64,000 nucleotides of DNA from Paractinoplanes ferrugineus (GTDB lineage: Bacteria; Actinomycetota; Actinomycetes; Mycobacteriales; Micromonosporaceae): assembly GCF_016862195.1 (NCBI RefSeq), contig NZ_BOMM01000065.1, positions 1-64,000 of the forward strand. The letters are read 5' to 3'. The notes under the pieces are model-generated. The model had not been told where the DNA came from. It saw nothing but the letters and a program-made list of their open reading frames with translations, and ran no database searches. Every line of letters starts with the position of its first letter. The first letter of the stretch is position 1. This document shows positions 42,892 through 51,804 of the stretch, one piece after another. The translations under genes and the position numbers were made by a program.

Positions 42892-43700
42892 CCACCCTCG
42901 ACGTGGCGGGGGTGCCCGTGGCGACGTACGTGGAGGAGCCCGACCTCGACATCCGGCTGGCCCCGCGCCCCTACCTGCATCCGGTGCGCACACTCTCCGG
43001 CATAACGGTCACCGACGCCCTCTGCCACGACCACCCGTGGCACCTGGGCGCGTCCCTGACGATGTCCGATGTCGACGGTCACAACCTGTGGGGCGGCCGC
43101 ACCTACGTCCGCGACCAGGGTTATGTCTGGCTCGACGACCACGGCCGCATCCAGCACCGGACGTCCGAGCCGATCCCCGGCGGCTTCCGCGAGACCCTGA
43201 GCTGGCTGGCCCAGGACGGCACCCCGCTGCTGCGCGAGCGACGCGAGATGACGGCCACTGCCGCGCCGCGTGGCTGGGAGCTTTCCTTCGCGTACGCGTT
43301 GAGCACCCCGGCCTCGGCCGAAGTCACCCTGGGCAGCCCGGCCACCCACGGCCGCCCCGGCGACGCCGGTTACGGCGGCTTCTTCTGGCGCGCCCCGTCC
43401 ACCCCCGCGGTGGCGTTCGCCGAGTCCACCGGCCACCCGCACGGCTCCGCCGACCCGTGGCTGGCCCTGGTCGCCGACAACCGCTACACCCTGGTGTTCC
43501 GCGGCCTGGCCGACGCCGACCGCTGGTTCGTCCGCACCACCGAGTACGTCGGCGTGTGCGCCGCGCTGGCCTTCACCGACCCGCTCGCGATCAAGCCGGC
43601 CGAGCCCCTGACCCGGACGATCCGGGTCCTGATCGCCGACGGCGCCCTGACCCGTCCCGAGATAACCGAGGCCCTGCGCGCGGATCGGCCCCGGTCCTGA
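42888..43700 (+). CDS. DUF6807 (PmoA-like) family protein (operon gene 4)
   Basis: 270 residues. The family pattern is visible in DIRLAPRPYLHPVRTLSGITVTD (first His-containing strand) and CHDHPWHLGASLTMSDVDGH followed by LWGGRTYVRDQG; the clustered His/Asp residues may be a metal or substrate site. The later part is beta-rich (GGFFWRAPSTPAVAFAEST). No enzyme activity is established for these proteins; they occur beside Gfo/Idh and sugar-epimerase genes. ATG 42888 overlaps the stop of gene 3 (ATGA). Last gene of the operon. Confidence 0.8.
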   Translation: MTTLDVAGVPVATYVEEPDLDIRLAPRPYLHPVRTLSGITVTDALCHDHPWHLGASLTMSDVDGHNLWGGRTYVRDQGYVWLDDHGRIQHRTSEPIPGGFRETLSWLAQDGTPLLRERREMTATAAPRGWELSFAYALSTPASAEVTLGSPATHGRPGDAGYGGFFWRAPSTPAVAFAESTGHPHGSADPWLALVADNRYTLVFRGLADADRWFVRTTEYVGVCAALAFTDPLAIKPAEPLTRTIRVLIADGALTRPEITEALRADRPRS

Positions 43701-43892
43701 CCACTTTCCGCGCACCTGATGATCAACCGGCCGGGGCGGACGGCGCGGGACTCGGCGCGCCGCTGTCGAGGGCTTACCGGTCCGGCGCCCGCGCCGGGCC
43801 GTGCGGCGCCGATCCGGCCGGGGACTACCTCGCGGCGTCCGCCCGGCGACCTCGCGCCGGGCGGGCCACTCTTGCCGCTCGGAGCAGAACGG

Positions 43893-45023
43893 CTAGGTCA
43901 CCGGCAGTCGCTGGGTGAAGGGGCGGACCGCCCACGGCACGCCCGACTCGGACGGCAGGGCGAGCGTCTCGACGGCCTTGCGGAGCAGGGCGTTGATGCC
44001 GGGGATGGTCCTTTTCGGTCCTTCGATGACGACCACGCCGTCGTCGAGCAGGTGCGGTCCGGGTGCGTCGGGCGCGGTCAGGGCCTCGAGGACGACGGTG
44101 AAGTCGGCGGTGTCCTCGAGCGGAACCAGCAGGGGCGTGCCGTGCTCGCGGTGATCGAGCAGGTTGGTCAGCAGGTCGGTGCGCCCCGGCACCTCGATGA
44201 GCTCGTGGCCGGGCAGCGCGAGCCGGTCGGTCGGGTATTCGAGCAGCGCCGAGCCGGTCGACCCCCGCGCGCCGATCTCGCCGGCGACGAACTCCTCGCC
44301 GGCCAGGGTGACGGCGATCATCACCTGGAGGCCGCTGTCGAAGGTGATCCGGGCGAACGCGGTGTCCTCCACCTCGATCGGGCGCACCCGGTAGCGTTCG
44401 GCGACGAGCTGGCGGGGCTGTCCGGCACCGAGCGCGCGGGCGCCGGCCAGGGCCTGCATGACCGCGTGGGCCAGCGGGTTGACCAGGGCGCCGTCGACGA
44501 CCGCCCGGCCGCCGACGACGCGTTTGCCGGCCCACGGCGCACGCGCGTAGTAGAGGTCGTCGCGCTGCCAGGACGCGGTCGCGGTGATCCCGTCGATGGT
44601 GCCGAGGCCGGGCAGGGCGTCGCGGAACCGCTGCCACGCCACCGAGCCGAGGGCCTGGAACCCGACCTGGCAGGAGCGGCCGGCCGAGCTGAGCGCGGCG
44701 GTCAGGGTGCGGTGCGCGGCCACCGACGCCACCGGCGGTTTCTCGAGCAGCAGATCACAGCCGGCGGCGATCGCGTCGAGGGCGATCGGCAGGTGGGTGT
44801 GCGGCGGGGTGCAGATCACGACCACGTCGGGGGCGGTCTCGGCGAGCAGGTCGCGGTGGTCGGTGAAGGTCCGGACCCCGGCGGGTACGGGCGGGTCCGG
44901 CTCGAGCGGCCGGATGTCGGAGAGCGCCCCGAGGCGTACGCGACCCGCCGCCGCCAGCTCGCCGATGTGCCGCCGGTGCCACCGCCCGTGGCCGTTCGCC
45001 CCGATGAGCGCCACGTCCGTCAC
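43893..45023 (-). CDS. Gfo/Idh/MocA-family oxidoreductase (end of uronate operon)
   Basis: 376 residues. ALIGANGHGRWHRRHIGEL is a variant Rossmann loop, VVVICTPPHTHLPIALDAIAAG and DLLLEKPPVAS carry the family EKP motif, and the substrate half includes GALVNPLAHAVMQALAGAR (usual Asp-x-x-x-His position reads NPLAH). The sugar substrate is unknown. GTG 45023 overlaps the upstream stop by 4 bases (GTGA). Last gene of a five-gene minus-strand unit starting at 50500. Confidence 0.85.
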   Translation of the reverse strand: MTDVALIGANGHGRWHRRHIGELAAAGRVRLGALSDIRPLEPDPPVPAGVRTFTDHRDLLAETAPDVVVICTPPHTHLPIALDAIAAGCDLLLEKPPVASVAAHRTLTAALSSAGRSCQVGFQALGSVAWQRFRDALPGLGTIDGITATASWQRDDLYYARAPWAGKRVVGGRAVVDGALVNPLAHAVMQALAGARALGAGQPRQLVAERYRVRPIEVEDTAFARITFDSGLQVMIAVTLAGEEFVAGEIGARGSTGSALLEYPTDRLALPGHELIEVPGRTDLLTNLLDHREHGTPLLVPLEDTADFTVVLEALTAPDAPGPHLLDDGVVVIEGPKRTIPGINALLRKAVETLALPSESGVPWAVRPFTQRLPVT

Positions 45024-46483
45024 CGAACACCTGCCAGGGTCGCTTCCACGCCGTGTTTGTCCAGGTCGGTCAGCCATTCGACGAGCAGCTGACGGATCGT
45101 CTCGTCGGCGGCCAGTTCCGGCGAGAAGATCGTGTCGAGACCGAGCAGCGCGTCGACCGTGCCGGCCGGGGTGGGTTCGGCGGCGGCGAGCCGCTGCCGG
45201 ATGCGGTCGGCCAGCGGGTCGTCGAGGGGCAGCGGCCGGCCGTCGTCGGTGGTGCCCCGGGCGAACCGCATCCACGCGGCCACCACCAGGGCGCCCCAGC
45301 GCGGGGTGCCGCCGGCCCGGCGCCGGTCGAGGATGGTGTGCAGGACCCGCTGCGGCAGTTTCTGCGATCCGTCCATCGCGACCTGCACGGTGCGGTGCCC
45401 GATGGCCGGGTTGGCGAAGCGGCGCAGCACCTGCTCGCCGTACTCGACAGTGGTGATGCCGGCGGGCGGGTCGAAGCTGGGCGCGATGTCCTCGGCGAGG
45501 AACCGCACCATCGCGTCGCGCATGCCGGGCACGGCGAGCGCCTCGAAGATCGTCTCCTGGCCGGCGACCGCCCCGAGGTAGGCGACGGCCGAGTGCACCC
45601 CGTTGAGAGCGCGCAGCTTGAGCCGCTCCCACGGCCGCGGGTCGTCGGTCATCACCGCCCCGGCCCGGTCCCAGGCCGGGCGCCCGGCCGGGAAGTTGTC
45701 CTCGATGACCCACTGCATGTACGGCTCACCGTGCACGCCCGCCTCGTCACGCACGCCGAGCTGCTCGGCGGCGACGGCCAGGGTCTCGGCGGTGCTGGCC
45801 GGGACGATCCGGTCGACCATGGTGCCGGGGAACGTCACGTTGTCGCGTACCCAGTCGGTGTGCCCGGTCGCGGTCGCCAGCGAGCCGATCAGCCCGCCCA
45901 GCCGGTGGCCGTTGGCCGGCAGGTTGTCGCAGCTCACCAGGGCGATCGGCCCGCCGTCAGCGCGGCGGCGAGCGGCCAGGCCACGGATCAGCAGGCCGGG
46001 GACGGTGCGCGGATCGCGATCGGTCTCGAGGTCACCGCGCAGCTCGTCGTCGAGCAGCAGCCGGCCGGTGGCCGGGTCGAGGTGGTAACCCTTCTCGGTC
46101 ACGCAGAGGGTGACGATCTTGATGTTCGGTTCCGCGATCAGCGCCACCACGGCGGCCGGGTCGGCGGCGGCGTGGCGCAGTCCGGCGAGAGCGGCGACCA
46201 CCCGGGTGGACCGCTCGCCCGCCCCGAGGGTGGTGACGCTGAACAGGCCGTCCTGGGCCCGGAGCTGGTCGACGACGGTGGCCGAGCGGGGGCCGACGCC
46301 CACGATGCCCCAGTCGCCGCCGGCCGCGGCCATCGCGTCCTCGGTGAAGACGGCCTGGTGGGCCCGGAAGAAGGCACCCACGCCGAGGTGGACGATGCCG
46401 GCCCCGGCCGCGCCGGGGGTGATGCGCGGGCGGGCGGCCGCGGGGACGCGGCCGAGGGTGGCCAGCCCCAGGCGGTCGCTCAT
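45020..46483 (-). CDS. Mannitol dehydrogenase family, fructuronate/tagaturonate reductase-like
   Basis: 487 residues, the family length. GIVHLGVGAFFRAHQAVFTEDAM is the N-terminal NAD-binding start, TLCVTEKGYHLDP and ALVSCDNLPANGHRL are conserved, then PGTMVDRIVPAST and LKLRALNGVHSAVAYLGAVAG, which carries the catalytic Lys-x4-Asn-x2-His pattern. In uronate catabolism this class reduces D-fructuronate to D-mannonate (UxuB) or tagaturonate to altronate. With uxaC two genes upstream, fructuronate reductase is most likely. ATG 46483 overlaps the enolase stop (ATGA). Confidence 0.88.
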   Translation of the reverse strand: MSDRLGLATLGRVPAAARPRITPGAAGAGIVHLGVGAFFRAHQAVFTEDAMAAAGGDWGIVGVGPRSATVVDQLRAQDGLFSVTTLGAGERSTRVVAALAGLRHAAADPAAVVALIAEPNIKIVTLCVTEKGYHLDPATGRLLLDDELRGDLETDRDPRTVPGLLIRGLAARRRADGGPIALVSCDNLPANGHRLGGLIGSLATATGHTDWVRDNVTFPGTMVDRIVPASTAETLAVAAEQLGVRDEAGVHGEPYMQWVIEDNFPAGRPAWDRAGAVMTDDPRPWERLKLRALNGVHSAVAYLGAVAGQETIFEALAVPGMRDAMVRFLAEDIAPSFDPPAGITTVEYGEQVLRRFANPAIGHRTVQVAMDGSQKLPQRVLHTILDRRRAGGTPRWGALVVAAWMRFARGTTDDGRPLPLDDPLADRIRQRLAAAEPTPAGTVDALLGLDTIFSPELAADETIRQLLVEWLTDLDKHGVEATLAGVR

Positions 46484-47760
46484 CGCCACACCGGCCCCTG
46501 CGGGAAGGAGTACTCGGCGATCGACTCGGCCCGCAGGTCCGAGCTGTAGCCGGGCGCTTGCGGCACGAGGTAGCGGCCGTTGTTGGTCCGTACCGGGTCG
46601 GTGAAGTGCTCGTGCAGGTGATCGACGTATTCGACCATGCGGCCGTCGAGGGACGTGCCGACCCGCAGGTAGTCGAAGATGGCCACGTGCTGGACCAGCT
46701 CGCACAGGCCGACCCCGCCGGAGTGCGGGCAGACCGGCACCCCGAACCTGGCCGCCAGCAGCAGCTCGGCGAGCACCTCGGGCACCCCGGCCACCCGGCA
46801 CGCGTCGACCTGCATCACCCGGATGGCGTCGGCCTGCAGCAGCTGCTTGAAGATGACCCGGTTGGCGGCGACCTCGCCGGTGGCGACCCGCACCGGCGCG
46901 ACCGCCTGCTGGATGCGGGCGTGCCCGAGGATGTCGTCGGGGTGGGTGGGCTCCTCGATCCAGTAGGGATCGAAATCGGCCAGCCGGGCCATGTTGTCGA
47001 TGGCCTCGCCGACCCCCCAGATCTGGTTGGCGTCCATCATCAGCAGCGCGTCCGGCCCGATCTCCGCGCGGATGATCCCGGCCCGCCGGACGTCGTCCTC
47101 GATCGGGCCGCCGACCTTCATCTTCATGGCCCGCCAGCCCTGCGCGTACGCCTCGCGGGTCAGCGCCCGCACCTTCTCGTCGGGGTACCCGAGCCACCCC
47201 ACGCTCGTGGTGTACGACGGGAAGCCGTCCTCGCTGATCGCCGCGAGCCGGTCGGCGAGGCCGTCGCGACCCTTGTCGAGGATGGCGGCGGCCTCGTCCG
47301 GGGTGAGGGCGTCGTCGATGTGCCGGAAGTCGACGCAGGCGATCAGCTCGGCGGTCGGCATCTCGGCCAGCAGCCGCCACATCGGCTTGCCCTCGACCTT
47401 GGCCCGCAGGTCCCAGACGGCGTTGACGATCGCGCCGGTGGCCATGTGCAGGGCGCCCTTCTCCGGGCCGAGCCAGCGCAGCTGCACGTCGGCGGTGAGA
47501 TCGCGCACGAAGTCGACGCTGAAACAGTCGGCCAGGCTCCGGCCCTCGACGTGGTGGGCGAGGGCCCGGACGGCCGCGCAGGTGATCTCGTTGCCGCGGC
47601 CGTTGGTGAAGGTGAACCCGGTGCCGGTGTGCGGGCCGTCGGTGGTCAGCTCGACGTAGGTGGCGGAGTAGTCGCCCTTGTTTATCGAGTCGGATCCGTC
47701 GCCGGTGGCCGCGGTCGGGAAGCGTACGTCATGGACCCGGAGGCTGTTGATCTTGGTCAT
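46480..47760 (-). CDS. Enolase-superfamily sugar-acid dehydratase, L-fuconate dehydratase-like
   Basis: 426 residues. RFPTAATGDGSDSINKGDYSA and TGFTFTNGRGNEITCAA are typical of the fuconate dehydratase group. The catalytic elements are WRAMKMKVGG (KxK base), LLMMDANQIWG (metal Asp), YWIEEPTHPDD (metal Glu), RVATGEVAANR (metal Glu) and a C-terminal CPHSGGVGLCEL (His). It removes water from a sugar acid to give a 2-keto-3-deoxy acid. In this operon the expected substrate would be mannonate, so its fuconate-type sequence is unexpected. ATG 47760 overlaps the uxaC stop (ATGA). Confidence 0.88.
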   Translation of the reverse strand: MTKINSLRVHDVRFPTAATGDGSDSINKGDYSATYVELTTDGPHTGTGFTFTNGRGNEITCAAVRALAHHVEGRSLADCFSVDFVRDLTADVQLRWLGPEKGALHMATGAIVNAVWDLRAKVEGKPMWRLLAEMPTAELIACVDFRHIDDALTPDEAAAILDKGRDGLADRLAAISEDGFPSYTTSVGWLGYPDEKVRALTREAYAQGWRAMKMKVGGPIEDDVRRAGIIRAEIGPDALLMMDANQIWGVGEAIDNMARLADFDPYWIEEPTHPDDILGHARIQQAVAPVRVATGEVAANRVIFKQLLQADAIRVMQVDACRVAGVPEVLAELLLAARFGVPVCPHSGGVGLCELVQHVAIFDYLRVGTSLDGRMVEYVDHLHEHFTDPVRTNNGRYLVPQAPGYSSDLRAESIAEYSFPQGPVWR

Positions 47761-49175
47761 TTGGTGTTCCCGTCGAGCTTGAAGATGCGCTTCGGCAGGT
47801 GATAGGCGAGGTCGGCCATGGTCTCGGCGGCCTCGTCCATCGGCAGTCGGTCCTGCGCGACGAGCGACGCGAGGTAGGCGGCGTCGGAGCGGCGGGCGAC
47901 GCTGTGCCGCACCGGGATCGAGCAGAACGCGCGGGTGTCGTCGACGAACCCGGCGGTGTTGTAGAAGCCGGCCGCGTCGGTGACCGCCTCCCGGAACCGG
48001 CGCATCGCGTCCGGCGTGTCGAGGAACCACCACGGCGCGCCCAGGAACATCGCGGGATAACCGCCCGCGAGCGGGGCCAACTCGCGGCTGAAGGTGTACT
48101 CGTCGAGCGTGTAGACCACGATGTGCAGCCGCGACTCCATGCCGAACTCGTCGAGAAGCGGCCGCAGCGCATGGACATAATCGGTCGCCTGGGGAATATC
48201 GCCCCCTACGTCCTTGCCGTGCGAGGCATAGAGCTTGCGGTTGTGGTCGCGGTTCGCGCCCGGGTGGATCTGCAGGACCAGGCCGTCGTCGAGGGACATC
48301 CGGGCGAACTCGACCAGCATGTGCGCGCGGAACGTCTCGGCGTCCTCCCTGGTGGCGTTGCCCTGGAGCCCGCGCTGGTAGACGGCGGCGGCCTCGGCCG
48401 GCGTCAGCTTGAGTGTCCGGGCCGTCGGGTGACCATGGTCGGTGCAGGTGGTGCCGGCGGCGATGAACGCTTCCCGCCTTTTCCGGAGCGCCTCGATATA
48501 TCCGGCATAGGTCTCGACATCTGACCCGGAGATCGCGCCGAGCTTGCCGATCTCGTCGCGCCAGTCCTCGCGGTCCATGTCGACCACGTTGTCCGGCCGG
48601 AACGTGGAGATCACCCGGCCGTCCGGGCCGCCCCAGCCGTCCGCGGCCAGCTTCGCGTGCTGGGCGAGGTCGTCGGTGGGCGATTCGGTGGTGGCCAGCA
48701 CCTCGATGCCGAACCGCTCGAACAGCGCCCGCGGCCGGAAGCCGGGCTCGGCCAGTCGGGCCGCGATGGCGTCGTACACCTCGTCGGCGGTCTCCCGGCG
48801 GAGCGGCGTCTCGACCCCGAACACGGTGCGGAACGTCTGCTCCAGCCACAGCCGCGACGGGGTGCCGCGGAACAGGTGCCAGTTCTCCGCGAGCAGCCGC
48901 CAGATCGCCCGGGGGTCGCTCTCCACCTCGCCGCCGTCGCGCCGCGGCACCCCGAGCCGGGACGGCGGGATGCCCTGGCTGAGCAGCATCCGGGTGACGT
49001 AGTGGTCGGGCACGATCAGCAGCCGGGCCGGATCGGGGAACGGGTCGTCGTCGGCGAGCAGGCGGGGATCGACATGGCCATGCGGCGAGAGCAGCGGCAT
49101 GTCGCGCACGGCTTCGAAGAGCTCGCGGGCGATGCCGGCCTGACGCCGGTCGATGGCGAACGTCGGTTCGGACAC
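47757..49175 (-). CDS. uxaC: Glucuronate/uronate isomerase
   Basis: 472 residues, the family length. MPLLSPHGHVDPRLLADD holds the metal-binding His-x-His, then DHYVTRMLLSQGIP, NWHLFRGTPSRLWLEQTF, FGIEVLATTESPTDDL, VISTFRPDNVVDMD and the late HPGANRDHNR, all characteristic of UxaC. It converts D-glucuronate to D-fructuronate and D-galacturonate to D-tagaturonate, the entry step for pectin-derived uronates. GTG 49175 was chosen over GTG 49181 because the GAGG ribosome binding site is better spaced. 14 bases after the Gfo/Idh gene. Confidence 0.94.
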   Translation of the reverse strand: MSEPTFAIDRRQAGIARELFEAVRDMPLLSPHGHVDPRLLADDDPFPDPARLLIVPDHYVTRMLLSQGIPPSRLGVPRRDGGEVESDPRAIWRLLAENWHLFRGTPSRLWLEQTFRTVFGVETPLRRETADEVYDAIAARLAEPGFRPRALFERFGIEVLATTESPTDDLAQHAKLAADGWGGPDGRVISTFRPDNVVDMDREDWRDEIGKLGAISGSDVETYAGYIEALRKRREAFIAAGTTCTDHGHPTARTLKLTPAEAAAVYQRGLQGNATREDAETFRAHMLVEFARMSLDDGLVLQIHPGANRDHNRKLYASHGKDVGGDIPQATDYVHALRPLLDEFGMESRLHIVVYTLDEYTFSRELAPLAGGYPAMFLGAPWWFLDTPDAMRRFREAVTDAAGFYNTAGFVDDTRAFCSIPVRHSVARRSDAAYLASLVAQDRLPMDEAAETMADLAYHLPKRIFKLDGNTK

Positions 49176-49189
49176 GGTCACCTCGGTAA

Positions 49190-50500
49190 TCAGTTCAGGT
49201 CGAGCAGGTCGGAGACCCGTACCGGCTCGGCGGTCTGCAGGGAGCGGTTGGCGGCCAGGCCGGTGAGCAGCGCCAGGGCGCCGTCGCGGGCGGTCGCGGA
49301 ACGGTTCATCGGGTCGGTGTGCCCGCCGAGCAGGACGGCGGTCATGCGGCGGTCGGCCCCGCCGTGCCCGGCCCGGCTGTGCGGCTGGAGTTCGACCTTG
49401 TACGGCGGGGCCCAGAACGGCCGGATCGTCAGGGTGACGCCGCCCTGCTCGACGGCCTCGGTGACGCCGTGCACGGACGCGCCCTTGAGCTCGCCGGCCG
49501 CGGCCGGGCTGACGTGGTCGGACTCGACCACCTCGAGCTCCAGCCGTCCCCGGCTGCCGTTGACCATGAGCCGGTAGCCCTCCCACGGCGCGTACGCGGT
49601 GAGGTGGTAGGTCATTCGCGCCCCCGTGTCGTAACGGACGAGCACCGACAGGTCGTCCTCGATCGTCACGCCGGGTGCGAAGACGTTGCGGTCGCGCAGG
49701 TAGCCGTCCTCGCCCTCGGCATCGAGATAGAGCTCCTTGAGCCGGGGGTTGGCCGCCAGGTCGAGCGCGAACGGGTCGTCCCTGGCCTGCGCACTGCCGT
49801 GGGCCCGGTCGTAGTCCCGCGCATACCCGAAACGCCGCCCGTTATCACCGTAGAAGAAGAGCCGGCCGGACGCGTACACCTCCGCCGGTTCCGCCCCCAG
49901 CCACCAGTTGACCAGGTCGAAGTGGTGACCGGACTTGTGCACGAGCAGCCCCCCGGAGTTGGCTTTGTCACGGTGCCAGCGCCGGAAGTAGTCGGCGCCG
50001 TGCCGGATGTCGAGCAGCCACTCGAAGTGCACCGAGCCGACCTCGCCGATCTCGCCGCCGGCCAGCAGCGTGCGCACCATCTCGTGCACCGGGTTGTACC
50101 GGTAGTTGAACGAGACCTGCACCTTCCGGCCGGACCTGCGCTGGGCCTCGAGGATGCGCCGGGCGCTCTCGGCGTCGACCGTCATCGGTTTCTCGGTGAT
50201 CACGTCGCAACCGGCGTCGAGGGCGGTGATCAGGTGCTCGGCGTGGGTGCTGTCCATGCTGGTGACGATCACCTCGTCGACGCGTTCGGCCTTGATCAGG
50301 TCGGCCAGCCGGCTCGCCTCGTAGGTGGGCACCGCGGCCGCTCCGAGCCAGCGGTTGTGCGCGTCCATCCGGGCCTGGTTGACGTCGGCCAGCGCCACCA
50401 GCGTGGTGGTGTCCGCGTGGTCCTCGGTGATCGCGCGGACGAACATCTCAGCGCGGGCGCCGGCACCGACGAGCGCGATGCGGCGGCGTTCTCGTGGCAT
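49190..50500 (-). CDS. Gfo/Idh/MocA-family oxidoreductase (start of uronate operon)
   Basis: 436 residues. IALVGAGARAEMFVRAI is the Rossmann loop, CDVITEKPMTVDAESAR has the EKP Lys, NYRYNPVHEMVRTLLAGGEIG follows, and SGGLLVHKSGHHFDLVNWWLG supplies the active-site Lys/His region. A GYLRDRNVFAPGVTIEDDLS insert is typical of the long Gfo/Idh group found in sugar clusters. ATG 50500 follows GGAGGG. First gene of the operon running to 43893 and divergent from the second LacI. Confidence 0.88.
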   Translation of the reverse strand: MPRERRRIALVGAGARAEMFVRAITEDHADTTTLVALADVNQARMDAHNRWLGAAAVPTYEASRLADLIKAERVDEVIVTSMDSTHAEHLITALDAGCDVITEKPMTVDAESARRILEAQRRSGRKVQVSFNYRYNPVHEMVRTLLAGGEIGEVGSVHFEWLLDIRHGADYFRRWHRDKANSGGLLVHKSGHHFDLVNWWLGAEPAEVYASGRLFFYGDNGRRFGYARDYDRAHGSAQARDDPFALDLAANPRLKELYLDAEGEDGYLRDRNVFAPGVTIEDDLSVLVRYDTGARMTYHLTAYAPWEGYRLMVNGSRGRLELEVVESDHVSPAAAGELKGASVHGVTEAVEQGGVTLTIRPFWAPPYKVELQPHSRAGHGGADRRMTAVLLGGHTDPMNRSATARDGALALLTGLAANRSLQTAEPVRVSDLLDLN

Positions 50501-50672
50501 GGAGCCCTCCCGGACCGGCGCCGGCCAGTGGCCGGCGGGCAACAAAGGTTTGCAGCGAAGTTAGGCGGATCGATGCAATGGCGTCAACGGCTCTGGCAAT
50601 TATCGTCCGTATTTGCCCGATTAAGAGAGCGTTTCAAGCGCCCGTTCGCAATCTTTATGCAACACAACGACA

Positions 50673-50701
50673 TTGACAGTTGTGCAACCGCTTGCATTAA
50701 T
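50673..50701 (+). promoter_or_regulatory. Promoter with embedded LacI operator before the transporter regulator
   Basis: TTGACA at 50673-50678 and ATTAAT at 50696-50701 form a good -35/-10 pair with a 17-base spacer. Inside the spacer, TGCAACCGCTTGCA (50683-50696) is a 14-base near-palindrome with central CG, the usual LacI-family operator form. Bound repressor would block the promoter of the LacI-ABC transporter genes and might also affect the divergent uronate operon. Confidence 0.7.
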
Positions 50702-50769
50702 TGTGGCTGCAAGTGACCGCTGCCACATGGGCTCGGTCCAGCTCGATCGTCCACCGGGGAGGCCGGAGC

Positions 50770-51804
50770 GTGTCCGTCACCATTCGCGACGTCGCTCGGG
50801 CGTCCGGCGTGCACATCTCCACGGTGTCGCGCACGTTCTCGGCGCCGCACCTGGTCAACCCGAACACCCGCAGTCGCGTGCTGGCCTGCGCCGAGCAGTT
50901 GGGTTACCGGCCCAACCGGGCGGCCCGGGCGCTGATCACCGGCCGCACGTACAACATCGGGCTGATCGTGGCGGACATCGCCAACCCGTTCTTCCCCCCG
51001 CTCATCAAGGCCGCCGAGAGCCAGGCCCGCAAGCACGACCACCACATCTTCGTCGCCGACACCAACGAGGACCCGGCGGTCGAGGAAGAGGTGGTGCGGG
51101 CCCTGGCCAAACAGGTCGACGGCGTCCTGCTGTGCAGTCCGCGGATGAGCAACACGCTCATCGAGCAGCTCAGCCGCGAGGTGCCGCTCGTCGTGGTCAA
51201 CCGGCAGATCACCGGCATCCCGGCAGTGGTCATGGATGTCGCCCAGGGCGCGCGGCTCGCCATCGAGCACCTCACCGCCCGGGGGCACCGCGAGATCGCA
51301 CTTCTCAGCGGGCCGCGTGGCTCATGGACCAGCCGGGAGATCCGGCGTTCCGCGACCGCGACGGCCCGAGCCGGCCATGCCGAGCTCACCGTCATCGGGC
51401 CCAACCCGCCCACCGAGACCGGCGGCCTGACCGTCGCCGAGGAGGTGCTGCGGGCCGGGGCCACCGCCGTGCTCGCCTACAACGACCTGATGGCGATCGG
51501 CCTCATCGAGGGGCTGCTCTCCGCGGGGGCCCGCGTCCCCGAGGACGTCAGCGTCATCGGCATCGACGACATCATGCTCAGCCGGCTCACCCGTCCGAAG
51601 CTGACCACGGTAGCGACACCCACCGCCGCCGCGGGTCGGGCGGCCGTCGACATGCTCCTCGCGCATGGCGACGACCGTCGTTCCACCGCACACCTACACC
51701 TGCAGACCGAGTTGGTCATTCGCGACTCGACGGGGCCGGGCCCGGGTCCGCACAGCCCTGCGGACCCGGGCGGCGTGACCGTCCCCGGAGGTGTCGCCTC
51801 CTAA
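50770..51804 (+). CDS. LacI-family repressor of the ABC transporter/uronate genes
   Basis: 344 residues. The helix-turn-helix is TIRDVARASGVHISTVSRTF and the hinge YRPNRAARALITGRT. The effector domain has YNIGLIVADIANPFFPPLIKAA, GVLLCSPRMSN, VVVNRQITGIPAVVMD, IALLSGPRGSWTSR and SVIGIDDIMLSRL. GTG 50770 follows GGAG; an open frame runs back to 50701 without conserved residues. Its promoter carries a palindrome (50683-50696), which suggests self-control. Immediately followed by the ABC transporter genes on the same strand. Confidence 0.9.
   Translation: MSVTIRDVARASGVHISTVSRTFSAPHLVNPNTRSRVLACAEQLGYRPNRAARALITGRTYNIGLIVADIANPFFPPLIKAAESQARKHDHHIFVADTNEDPAVEEEVVRALAKQVDGVLLCSPRMSNTLIEQLSREVPLVVVNRQITGIPAVVMDVAQGARLAIEHLTARGHREIALLSGPRGSWTSREIRRSATATARAGHAELTVIGPNPPTETGGLTVAEEVLRAGATAVLAYNDLMAIGLIEGLLSAGARVPEDVSVIGIDDIMLSRLTRPKLTTVATPTAAAGRAAVDMLLAHGDDRRSTAHLHLQTELVIRDSTGPGPGPHSPADPGGVTVPGGVAS

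Noticed and set aside
45020..49586. Apparent fusions of sugar genes into proteins of about 600-790 residues
   Set aside because: The frames continue upstream of real starts only because of high GC. ATGA/GTGA overlaps and family start positions show separate genes.
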